NCBI GenBank assembly: GCA_030950835.1
Contig: JAUZQU010000042.1
Coordinates: forward strand, 1-13,411
Reading direction: 5' to 3'
DNA: 13,411 nucleotides
From: Mariprofundaceae bacterium
GTDB lineage: Bacteria; Pseudomonadota; Zetaproteobacteria; Mariprofundales; Mariprofundaceae
The notes under the pieces were generated by a model. It saw nothing but the letters and a program-made list of their open reading frames with translations, was not told the DNA's origin and made no database searches. Both the position numbers and the translations under genes were made by a program. Numbering within the stretch: position 1 is the stretch's first letter; each line of letters begins with the position of its first letter. Of the stretch, positions 7,289-13,411 are shown one piece after another.

Positions 7289-8244
7289 GTTGACTCCCCT
7301 TCTGTTTCACTTGCAGCAATCGCTTGATCCAGCAAATCCGAAGTCAAAACCGATGCAACTTTGATATTTTTATCCACACGGCGCACCAAACCAGCCAATA
7401 CTTTACCCGGCCCCATTTCCACCGCAGCACTAACACCTTGCGCACTCAGCTGCTGCACAGTTTCTGTCCAACGCACAGGTGAAATCAATTGCTCAACCAA
7501 AGCAGCACGAATATCAGCAGCCTCCGTCAAAGTAGTCGCCCGCGCATTGCTCCACACAGGACAAACAGGCACATTGACGGTAATTCCAGCCAGTTTTTCC
7601 TGCATAGCATCTGCCGCATCTTGCATCAAAGGCGTATGCGATGGCGCACTCACAGCCAAAGGCAAAGCACGCTTTGCACCTGCTTCTTTGGCAGCAAGCA
7701 TCAAACGCTCAACCGCCGCAGCATGCCCTGCAACCACCAGTTGCCCTGGGCAATTAAAATTAGCCGCCCATACTTTGCTAACATCATCGGAAACCTGCCC
7801 ACACAAATCAGTAATCACCACATCATCAAGCCCAATAATTGCCGCCATTTTACCCACGCCAGCAGGCACTGCCTTGCTCATGACTTGCCCACGAAAAGCA
7901 ACCAAAGCAACCGCATCCGCAAACTCCAAAGCACCGGCCGCAACCAAAGCAGAATACTCACCCAAACTATGCCCTGCCACTTGGCTAGGCATCAAACCAC
8001 CACGCTCTGTCCACAAACGCGCCAAAGCAGTAGAAGCCGTCAACAATGCTGGCTGGGTATATTCCGTCTGATCAAGCTTAGTTTCAGCATCTTCTGACAC
8101 CAAAGCAGCCATGTCATAACCCAAAACATCCGATGCCTCTTGAAAAGTATCAGAAACTACCGTTTCAGCAGCAATAAAGTCTGCCAACATGCCCTTGGAC
8201 TGTGACCCCTGCCCCGGAAAGAAAAAAACAACATCAGAACTCAT
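7285..8244 (-). CDS. fabD: Malonyl-CoA:acyl carrier protein transacylase
   Basis: This 319-residue enzyme transfers malonyl from CoA to acyl carrier protein, supplying extender units for fatty-acid synthesis. Marks are FFPGQGSQ (8-15), the nucleophile motif GHSLGEYSA with Ser93, FRGQ with Arg118, NFNCPGQ, and SAPSHTPLM with His203 as the catalytic base partner. Its length is that of E. coli FabD (309) plus a few residues. AAAGAGG (8251-8257) is a clear ribosome-binding site. This independent site contrasts with the overlaps used elsewhere in the cluster and fits the fact that a foreign gene separates it from fabH. Confidence 0.96.
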   Translation of the reverse strand: MSSDVVFFFPGQGSQSKGMLADFIAAETVVSDTFQEASDVLGYDMAALVSEDAETKLDQTEYTQPALLTASTALARLWTERGGLMPSQVAGHSLGEYSALVAAGALEFADAVALVAFRGQVMSKAVPAGVGKMAAIIGLDDVVITDLCGQVSDDVSKVWAANFNCPGQLVVAGHAAAVERLMLAAKEAGAKRALPLAVSAPSHTPLMQDAADAMQEKLAGITVNVPVCPVWSNARATTLTEAADIRAALVEQLISPVRWTETVQQLSAQGVSAAVEMGPGKVLAGLVRRVDKNIKVASVLTSDLLDQAIAASETEGEST

Positions 8245-8356
8245 TATAAACCTCTTTAATCATACATATTTAAATTTTTAGTTTGCCTACACGCTTACAC
8301 AACGGAATAGCTAATTGCGCAACAAAAGCCCTTCTCTCTGATTTGCTTATGTCTCG

Positions 8357-9205
8357 TCATAAGTTTAAGAACCAGTCTTTATCAAGAGTTACTTTCTCAA
8401 CCATTTCTGTTTTTACGCCTAAGCTCAAATTCTTTAATTTTTCAGCAAGGCTTTCCCCATCAATTAGATCTACTGGAGGAGCGCCATCTCTTGAGGCTTC
8501 TTTAATTGCTGCTGGTGTAAAAGTACCTGTTGTAATAAACAAGCCTTTGTCTGCTCGCCCCACCATGGCACCACGAAAATCTCGAATAGCACCTGAAGAA
8601 ACAGAACCTTGGTATTTTTTGCATTGAAAAATAACATGAAAACTCATTAAACCATTAATTCTAGCAATACCTTTGCCATCAATTCCACCATCATTCGTTT
8701 TGCCAGTTACTTCTACCTGAACAAAACCTGATTCCCTCAGCAGCCGCTGAGTAAGCCTTTCAAATGCATCAGGGCTGATTTCTTGAGTAAGAAGATGGTG
8801 AAGATCTTCTCTCCATGCTTTTACTTCTTCTGGCGTATCATTTTCAGATTTATTCTTTTTTGATTGAGGATTCTTTTTATCCAACTGTCGGACATACCTT
8901 AAAACTTCTGCTGCCGTTACTTTTGTTTCTTCTTTCCCTTTCTGTGTAAGAGCCCAAATTCCTCTACTTGAGTTTTCAAGAAAACCATATTTTCTTAAAT
9001 ATGTTCTTGCCCACGCCAGCCTATATGCAACTTCTGTTTGATTACTTTTCTCAGGGTTATGAGGGACTGAAAGAAACTCATCTCCAATTTCTTCTAGTTC
9101 TACAACTTTATCATAGATTTCATCAATGGAACCTGACCCACCAAGATTATTAAGTGCATTTAGTAATGGATTCATTAATAAATCAAATGTTGGCATACTT
9201 TTCAT
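8357..9205 (-). CDS. Mrr-type restriction endonuclease
   Basis: This 282-residue protein has two parts. Residues ~7-110 form an N-terminal winged-helix-like DNA-binding region of the Mrr_N type, including the aromatic strand SSRGIWALTQKG. Residues ~140-255 form an Mrr_cat PD-(D/E)xK nuclease fold: PDAFERLTQRLLRESGF, then GGIDG with Asp176, then FQCKKYQG with the Gln194-x-Lys196 catalytic pair, ending DLIDGESLAEKL. A Lys/Asn/Glu-rich linker (110-130) joins them. Mrr enzymes cut modified (methylated) DNA and need no partner methylase, and none is seen here. AAGAGG (9213-9218) is a good ribosome-binding site for ATG 9205. The gene sits between fabH and fabD, is visibly more A+T-rich than its neighbours, and has its own flanking non-coding bases, as expected of an acquired gene. 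The target modification cannot be read from sequence. Confidence 0.88.
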   Translation of the reverse strand: MKSMPTFDLLMNPLLNALNNLGGSGSIDEIYDKVVELEEIGDEFLSVPHNPEKSNQTEVAYRLAWARTYLRKYGFLENSSRGIWALTQKGKEETKVTAAEVLRYVRQLDKKNPQSKKNKSENDTPEEVKAWREDLHHLLTQEISPDAFERLTQRLLRESGFVQVEVTGKTNDGGIDGKGIARINGLMSFHVIFQCKKYQGSVSSGAIRDFRGAMVGRADKGLFITTGTFTPAAIKEASRDGAPPVDLIDGESLAEKLKNLSLGVKTEMVEKVTLDKDWFLNL

Positions 9206-9295
9206 ATGATTCCTCTTAGGGTGAAATCTTGCTCAAATACGTAGCACGCTAGATATGGTGTATAGAGAAATACCAACGTCAGCGAAGTTAAAAAG

Positions 9296-10306
9296 TTATT
9301 TCGACCAACGGAGCAAATTTGCGCCCCAGGCAAATCCACCAGCAAAGGCTTCCAGCAACAATAGTTGCCCTGTTTGAATATTGCCTTTTCTGTATAAGTC
9401 ATTGAGTGCCAAGGGTACGGATGCTGCTGAGGTGTTGGCGTGTTTTGCTACGGTGATTGAAATTTGATCGGTGCTCATTTTTAATTTCTTGGCTGTGGCA
9501 TTTAAGATGCGGATGTTTGCTTGGTGTGGTACTAACCAGTGCAAATCTTCTTTGCAAAGGTCATGTTTGCCCAATACTTCATCCACCACTTCACCAAGCT
9601 TGGTCACGGCAAAACGAAAAACTTCATTGCCCTTCATCGACACCGCCGCTACACCTGCGGCATCGGTGTTCATATCCAATCTTGCCCTGTCATTGTTGGG
9701 GCTTGCACCTGGATGTGCATGTTGTGCCATCAATAAATCGCGGTATGAACCATCACAATGCAACACCGAACCAAGTATGCCATGTTCAGCATCCTTGTAT
9801 TCCAAGACCACCGCACCAGCACCATCGCCAAACAACACACAAGTATTTCTATCTGACCAATCGACAATACGGCTCATGGATTCCGCACCAATCAGCAGCA
9901 CACGTTTAAACATGCCGCCTTTCATCATACCATCAGCTTGGGCTAAACCATAAACAAAACCAGAACATACCGCTTGAATATCCCAGCAAGGAAAACCTTT
10001 GCCGCCCAATTTGTGTTGCACCATGCTGGCAGTGGAGGGAAAGACCATATCAGGGGTAGTGGTCGCTACAATCACGGCATCAATATCATGCACCGTCAAA
10101 CCAGCATCGTCCAAAGCTTGTTGTGCGGCTTGGGTTGCCAAGTCTGAAGTGCCTTGATTTTTATCAATAATATGACGTTGGGTAATGCCTGTGCGCTCGC
10201 GAATCCAATCATCGGAAGTATCGACAATCGTTGCCAGCTCATCATTGCTCATGATGCGCTCAGGCAAATAGCCACCCACACCAACGATATGTGTACTAAA
10301 ACTCAT
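9296..10306 (-). CDS. fabH: 3-oxoacyl-ACP synthase III (FabH)
   Basis: This 336-residue thiolase-fold enzyme starts fatty-acid synthesis by condensing an acyl-CoA, usually acetyl-CoA, with malonyl-ACP. The catalytic triad is visible: Cys114 in QAVCSGF, His261 in VPHQAN and Asn291 in HANTSAAS. SDDWIRERTGI near the start and EAFAGGFAWGANLLRW at the end are family signatures. The length is slightly above E. coli FabH (317). The ATG overlaps the plsX stop by ATGA, showing translational coupling. After its stop, 90 non-coding bases lead to the Mrr-like gene instead of directly to fabD. Confidence 0.96.
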   Translation of the reverse strand: MSFSTHIVGVGGYLPERIMSNDELATIVDTSDDWIRERTGITQRHIIDKNQGTSDLATQAAQQALDDAGLTVHDIDAVIVATTTPDMVFPSTASMVQHKLGGKGFPCWDIQAVCSGFVYGLAQADGMMKGGMFKRVLLIGAESMSRIVDWSDRNTCVLFGDGAGAVVLEYKDAEHGILGSVLHCDGSYRDLLMAQHAHPGASPNNDRARLDMNTDAAGVAAVSMKGNEVFRFAVTKLGEVVDEVLGKHDLCKEDLHWLVPHQANIRILNATAKKLKMSTDQISITVAKHANTSAASVPLALNDLYRKGNIQTGQLLLLEAFAGGFAWGANLLRWSK

Positions 10307-11358
10307 GAAGATGCCTCTACCATTGCATTCATACTTTCAATTGTGCGCGCAATCAAATCAGCTTCGACTTCGCGAATCGCCACTTCAATCGCACAAGCAT
10401 AACCACGCACATCTGCGCCGCCGTGACTTTTTACCACAATACCGTTTAAACCCAACAAAGGTGCGCCATTGTGTTCGCTGGGATGAAGCGCACTTTTGAC
10501 ACGTTTCAAGGCTTTGCGCGACAACAATGCGCCTGCTTTGGCAGTCAAACTGGAAGTTAATTCCCTTTTAATCGTATCCAGCATCAATTTTGCTACGCCT
10601 TCCATGGTTTTCAGGGCAATATTACCCACAAAACCATCGCAGACCACCACATCGACCCTGTCCGAAAACAAGTCAGTGCCTTCAACATTGCCGATAAAGT
10701 TTAAATTCGAAGCTTTCAAGATAGGCGCAGCCGCTTTGACTACATCTGTACCTTTACCTTCTTCCGAACCTACATTAAGCAAGCCAACACGCGGCGATTC
10801 CATGCCTTCAGCAGCTTGCAAATAGCAGCTTCCCATCACAGCAAGTTGCACCAAATGTTCCGAAGAACAATCAATGTTTGCCCCAATATCCAAGAAAAAC
10901 GTGCCGCCATCTGCAGCAGGAATCATCGAAGCCAAGGCAGGTCTATCAATGCCAGGCAATGTTTTAAGAATTAATTTTGAAATGGCCATCAATGCGCCAG
11001 TATTACCCGCACTCACCAAGGCATCCCAATCACCATCACGCACTGCTCGCGCAGCCACATGGATGGAAGATTGTTTCTTCCTACGCACCGCAAGCGCAGG
11101 CGAATCATCCATCGCTATCACTTCGCTGGCAGGCACAAGTTCAACTTGCGAGGTCAAACCACGGGTCGCCAGCGCTGGCTCAAGCACTTCCACCAAACCA
11201 CAAACGCCAAACTTCGCCTTACAAGAAGACGAAGCCAGTATTTGCTTTAAAGCATCGAGTACAACATCAGGAGCACCATCACCACCATGTCCATCGAGCA
11301 AGATACGGGGATTTTTTTGTGCAGCAGACTGCTCCACTGATGGATCAGGCTTAGGCAT
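10303..11358 (-). CDS. plsX: Phosphate acyltransferase PlsX
   Basis: This 351-residue peripheral membrane enzyme converts acyl-ACP to acyl-phosphate, the acyl donor used by PlsY for phosphatidic acid synthesis. Family blocks are present in order: ILLDGHGGDGAP (19-30), VSAGNTGALM (115-124), ERPAL-like DRPAL, LDIGANIDC, VCDGFVGNIALKTMEGV, and NGAPLLGLNGIVVKSHGGA. The first block reads DGHGGD where most relatives have DAMGGD or DVMGGD. The N-terminal ~17 residues before the first block are an extra polar stretch. The start shares one base with the rpmF stop (TAATG), so the two are coupled. It overlaps fabH at its end. Confidence 0.95.
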   Translation of the reverse strand: MPKPDPSVEQSAAQKNPRILLDGHGGDGAPDVVLDALKQILASSSCKAKFGVCGLVEVLEPALATRGLTSQVELVPASEVIAMDDSPALAVRRKKQSSIHVAARAVRDGDWDALVSAGNTGALMAISKLILKTLPGIDRPALASMIPAADGGTFFLDIGANIDCSSEHLVQLAVMGSCYLQAAEGMESPRVGLLNVGSEEGKGTDVVKAAAPILKASNLNFIGNVEGTDLFSDRVDVVVCDGFVGNIALKTMEGVAKLMLDTIKRELTSSLTAKAGALLSRKALKRVKSALHPSEHNGAPLLGLNGIVVKSHGGADVRGYACAIEVAIREVEADLIARTIESMNAMVEASS

Positions 11359-11540
11359 TAAGCTTCCGCTGTAGCCACAACCTCACGACCTTTATAATGT
11401 CCACAGCTTTGGCAAACATAATGCGGACGATGCATTTCGCCACACTCTGTGCATTCGCTCATGCCAGGTATTTTAATAGTATCATGCGACCTACGCATAT
11501 TACGTTTTGAGGCACTGGTTTTTCTCTTTGGTACAGCCAT
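11358..11540 (-). CDS. rpmF: 50S ribosomal protein L32
   Basis: This 60-residue basic protein begins MAVPKRKTSASKRNMRRSHD, the canonical L32 start. It carries a zinc-ribbon with Cys30, Cys33, Cys43 and Cys46 (CTEC ... CQSC), so this is the zinc-binding form. It lies between yceD and plsX as in many proteobacteria. AAAGGAG (11547-11553) is a strong ribosome-binding site, and an inverted repeat overlaps it. Confidence 0.97.
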   Translation of the reverse strand: MAVPKRKTSASKRNMRRSHDTIKIPGMSECTECGEMHRPHYVCQSCGHYKGREVVATAEA

Positions 11541-11546
11541 GTCATA

Positions 11547-11569
11547 CTCCTTTCGTTATCACAACGAAA
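11547..11569 (-). promoter_or_regulatory. rpmF ribosome-binding site with an overlapping hairpin
   Basis: On the minus strand TTTCGTT-GTGAT-AACGAAA forms a perfect 7-bp stem with a 5-base loop (11551-11557 paired with 11563-11569). It is followed at once by GGAG, so the last AAA of the stem is also the start of the AAAGGAG site for rpmF. The stem could modulate L32 translation or bind a regulator. It has no T-run directly after it, so it is not a terminator. Confidence 0.45.
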
Positions 11570-11615
11570 CAAATTCACGCTTTCGCGATTTTTTTAGCCC
11601 AACAACCTTAAGTCG

Positions 11616-12164
11616 TTAAGCATCAAACTTTAAACCCTGCAATGCAGCAAACGGATGATCTTCACGTTTACCATGGCAATCACACTTGCCATCATTCAAA
11701 TTCACACCACATTGCTGGCATAATCCTTTACAATCTTCTGAACACACTACCATAGGCCGCCAAGCCAACCAAAATTGCTCGCGCAACACATCCAGCATAT
11801 CCATTTCACCCGGTGGCGACAACAACTCCACCTCAGAAACTTCACCCTCTTGCTCAAGGTGTGCTGGGTCTCCAAAGGCAAAGCTCAACTGCACATCCTG
11901 CTGCATCAACATAGGAAAATTGACGTTACAACGCCCACATTGTCTAGGCACTTGCATCTGCCACTTTCCAACCAACTCAAACACACCCGCAGACGGCAAC
12001 AGGCTTCCTTTCCACGAAAAATCACCCAACAATGACCCATTTTTCAGCAATTCAGCAAAACTTTCATCCGCGAAATCCGCCAAGGGAATGTTGACATCCC
12101 AATGGCGACCAGTATTGGCAAGCGCTTGAAGTGTAAAGGTAAATTTATCACTACCATGCTTCAT
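11616..12164 (-). CDS. yceD: YceD / DUF177 family protein
   Basis: This 182-residue protein belongs to the DUF177 family found just upstream of rpmF in many bacteria. E. coli YceD is linked to 23S rRNA accumulation and its plant relative to 23S processing and L32 assembly, so a role in large-subunit assembly is inferred. The visible family signature is CGRC (about residues 80-85) and the C-terminal block VVCSEDCKGLCQQCGVNLND followed by a Cys pair and HPFAALQGLK. These cysteines suggest metal binding. ATG 12164 was preferred over the TTG three bases upstream because GGAG (12170-12173) lies five bases before the ATG but only two before the TTG. A 75-base gap separates it from rpmF. Confidence 0.92.
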   Translation of the reverse strand: MKHGSDKFTFTLQALANTGRHWDVNIPLADFADESFAELLKNGSLLGDFSWKGSLLPSAGVFELVGKWQMQVPRQCGRCNVNFPMLMQQDVQLSFAFGDPAHLEQEGEVSEVELLSPPGEMDMLDVLREQFWLAWRPMVVCSEDCKGLCQQCGVNLNDGKCDCHGKREDHPFAALQGLKFDA

Positions 12165-12218
12165 CAAGGCTCCATACCACTGCTTTTTTGTCCATCATCT
12201 ACTGCAAAAAGAAGACGC

Positions 12219-12246
12219 ATTATGGATGGCGAAAGATAATGGTCAA
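12219..12246 (-). promoter_or_regulatory. Sigma-70-type promoter of the yceD-rpmF-plsX-fab cluster
   Basis: On the minus strand TTGACC (12241-12246, 5/6 to the -35 consensus) and CATAAT (12219-12224, 5/6 to the -10 consensus) are separated by 16 bases. The predicted start near 12212 would give a leader of about 48 bases before the yceD ATG. It is the best promoter match seen upstream of the cluster. Confidence 0.6.
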
Positions 12247-12293
12247 GCATCAGTCCTCACTTTAAAATAAAACATGCAACAGTTCAGCATCCA

Positions 12294-12419
12294 TCATACA
12301 TACTGCCCTTTCCCATCGCACCGCAGTTGCCGCTTAAACCTTGGGCTGAACAGCCTGTTTGCTCCAACACCGTAGCCTGCGATTAGGCAAGCCTCCATAT
12401 CTTTGACGGGAAGAACCAT
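12294..12419 (-). other. G+C-richer intergenic block with a 41-codon open frame; small gene or structured element
   Basis: The 465 bases between yceD and higA hold no recognised gene. Within them, this stretch is visibly richer in G+C than its flanks. On the minus strand it contains an open frame of 41 codons (ATG 12419, stop TGA 12294), beginning MVLPVKDMEACLIAGYGVG and ending DGKGQYV, with no good ribosome-binding site. It also contains short inverted repeats: GCCT-6-AGGC (12375-12388) and GGCT-4-AGCC in a larger AAAC/GTTT arm (about 12336-12360). I cannot tell a small protein from a structured RNA or a repeat-family copy. The yceD promoter lies downstream of it. Confidence 0.3.
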
Positions 12420-12548
12420 GCAGAACACGCAGCCTTTATGCCCTCACATGTACACCTCACATCAACGCATGAATATTCTCAAGAATCTAACAGGAAACTT
12501 GCCCCTCAATCAGCCACATACATCAGGCAATCATTCTATTGGCTTACT

Positions 12549-12564
12549 TATCCAGTCTTGGATA
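12549..12564. repeat. Short perfect inverted repeat downstream of higA
   Basis: TATCCA-GTCT-TGGATA is a 6-bp perfect stem with a 4-base loop, about 65 bases beyond the higA stop. It has no T-run on either strand, so it is not a standard terminator. Its role is unknown. Confidence 0.35.
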
Positions 12565-12629
12565 GCTAACGAACTGCATGAGGCTCTGGAGAAAATCAGC
12601 CGTCCCTCTCTATGCTTTGGCAAGCTGTT

Positions 12630-12905
12630 TTACACAATAGATACTTCAATCTTTCGACCGAGTACTGAAGCAAACTTTTCCAAAGTTGATAGTTTTATAT
12701 CTTCTGAGTGGTTCTCCATTCTTGAAATAGCTGATTTCTTGGTATGCAGCCTTATAGCTATCTCTTCTTGCGTTAAACCTGAAGCCTCTCTGGCTTGGCG
12801 AAGGAGAGCGCCAATCTTGAAAGATTGATAACCTTCCTCAAAATTCTTGTCGAAGTCAGCATCTGCAGACCTTCTGTTGCCAATATATTTTTGTAAGTCA
12901 CTCAT
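12630..12905 (-). CDS. higA: HigA-type antitoxin, XRE-family helix-turn-helix protein
   Basis: This 91-residue cytoplasmic protein has a helix-turn-helix domain at about residues 30-86: IGALLRQAREASGLTQEEIA, then SAISRMEN as the recognition helix, then LSTLEKFASVLGRKIEV. It is expected to bind and neutralise the HigB toxin and to repress the pair by binding upstream. The order toxin first, antitoxin second is the HigBA arrangement. The ATG overlaps the higB stop by ATGA and also has a strong AGGAGG site (12911-12916), which would favour extra antitoxin synthesis. Confidence 0.88.
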   Translation of the reverse strand: MSDLQKYIGNRRSADADFDKNFEEGYQSFKIGALLRQAREASGLTQEEIAIRLHTKKSAISRMENHSEDIKLSTLEKFASVLGRKIEVSIV

Positions 12906-13252
12906 ATGATCCTCCTGTTCAAGTAGTCCTGTTTTCTTGTTTCAGCGGTATGAATTTCTCTACTAGGTGTTTTTTGCGTTTTCTTTTGAAAGGCATGGTT
13001 TAAAATCACCAAGTTACCACCATCTAAAAAACCGAGAAGTCGAAAAATATTATTCCCTACTTGTACGCGTACTTCCCAAATATCATCCGTATTCACAAGC
13101 TTCTTAAAATATTTCGTAGGCACAAAATCCATTTCTTCAATAAGTTGAAGCGTCCATGCTACTTTTTGTACCTGCTTTCCTGATAGGGAGTCCAAAAATA
13201 CTTCAATAGGGCAATCGCCAGATTCAAGTTTATAAAACTTTATCTCTCTCAT
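12902..13252 (-). CDS. higB: HigB-type toxin of the RelE/Gp49 family
   Basis: This 116-residue protein matches the phage Gp49-like / HigB toxin family, whose characterised members are RelE-fold mRNA interferases acting on translating ribosomes. Family marks are FLDSLSGKQVQKV, KKLVNTDDIWEVRV, NNIFRLLGF, and the C-terminal HAFQKKTQKTPSREI ending in TRKQDY. The C-terminal Lys/Thr-rich block is typical. ATG 13252 gives the expected start (REIKFYKLESG), although no strong ribosome-binding site precedes it. Such weak toxin initiation beside a strong antitoxin site is usual for these modules. Confidence 0.88.
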   Translation of the reverse strand: MREIKFYKLESGDCPIEVFLDSLSGKQVQKVAWTLQLIEEMDFVPTKYFKKLVNTDDIWEVRVQVGNNIFRLLGFLDGGNLVILNHAFQKKTQKTPSREIHTAETRKQDYLNRRII

Positions 13253-13258
13253 ACGTCA

Positions 13259-13280
13259 AGGTTAACCTACAAGTTAACTT
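13259..13280. promoter_or_regulatory. Tandem palindromes upstream of higB, probable HigA operator
   Basis: Two perfect 10-bp palindromes, AGGTTAACCT (13259-13268) and AAGTTAACTT (13271-13280), share a GTTAAC core and have centres 12 bp apart. They sit 7-28 bases before the toxin start, just downstream of TTGCAA (13282-13287), a possible -35. Binding there would block transcription, fitting autorepression by HigA. The operator role is inferred. Confidence 0.6.
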
Positions 13281-13411
13281 TTTGCAATGCTCACTACAGG
13301 CTAACAACGCTGTAAATGGGTGCGGTATTTTTGGCTGCTGATTGAATGTTTCATCACAGAAAAAAGGGGCTATGTTGTGCTATCAGCTTGGGTTCAGTCC
13401 GTACAACTGGA

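Noticed and set aside
7361..8097. Long plus-strand frames opposite fabD, and similar ones opposite rsxB, fabH, plsX and yceD
   Set aside because: They mirror well-conserved genes with intact catalytic motifs on the other strand and show no recognisable domains or start signals.
11576..11600. Terminator between rpmF and yceD on the plus strand
   Set aside because: CGC-TTTC-GCG followed by a T7 run has too short a stem, and no plus-strand gene precedes it.
12301..12410. Possible 6S RNA on the plus strand
   Set aside because: A short stretch (AGCCTGCG then GGCA) resembles the 3' arm of E. coli 6S, but I could not find a matching 5' arm or the central bubble, and the 9-bp closing stem I tried overlaps the yceD promoter.
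12403..12828. 141-codon plus-strand frame opposite higA
   Set aside because: More than half of it is the complement of the well-supported higA, and its composition is not that of a recognisable protein.
12565..13310. Integron attC sites flanking higBA
   Set aside because: GCTAAC occurs near both ends (about 12565 and 13300), but neither fits the RYYYAAC core and no matching inverse core or imperfect palindrome is seen.
13281..13411. Gene or repeat at the right edge
   Set aside because: No open frame of note; only a 5-bp TACAG/CTGTA repeat near 13295-13314, which is too short to interpret.

Overview
The window looks like chromosomal DNA of a Gram-negative, Pseudomonadota-type bacterium with moderate G+C. 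Two gene orders support this: an rsx/rnf electron-transport operon of the gammaproteobacterial type, and the block yceD-rpmF-plsX-fabH-fabD-fabG. The protein features fit Gammaproteobacteria or a neighbouring class such as Zetaproteobacteria, and I cannot decide between them from sequence alone.

Layout. Bases 1-438 hold no confident gene. They contain a possible gene end at the left edge, a strong hairpin with a T-run on the minus strand, and a promoter that appears to give a leaderless rsxA message. Bases 439-4860 (+) carry rsxA, rsxB, rsxC, rsxD and rsxG, tightly packed with overlapping stops and starts. Together they encode most of a membrane ion-pumping flavin and iron-sulfur oxidoreductase, but the usual sixth gene, rsxE, is not present after rsxG. 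Bases 4947-6384 (-) carry dcd followed one base later by metF, linking dCTP deamination to one-carbon folate metabolism.

Bases 6551-12164 (-) hold the fatty-acid and phospholipid initiation cluster, read as yceD, rpmF, plsX, fabH, [Mrr-type endonuclease], fabD, fabG. The housekeeping genes are coupled by ATGA or TAATG overlaps, except where the Mrr-like restriction endonuclease separates fabH from fabD. acpP and fabF, which commonly follow fabG, are absent; dcd lies there instead. A good sigma-70-like promoter precedes yceD.

Bases 12165-12629 are an intergenic stretch with a compact G+C-richer block, which is either a 41-codon reading frame or a structured element. Bases 12630-13252 (-) encode a HigB/HigA toxin-antitoxin pair, with two tandem perfect palindromes just upstream of the toxin start as a probable autoregulatory operator. 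I recognise nothing in the last ~130 bases.

The window is therefore mostly core metabolism. Its accessory elements are the Mrr-like nuclease placed inside the fab operon and the HigBA module beside it. I see no convincing wholly new system. The points most worth checking are the missing rsxE, a serine at the flavin-attachment position of RsxD, the nuclease insertion, and two intergenic stretches with unexplained structure.
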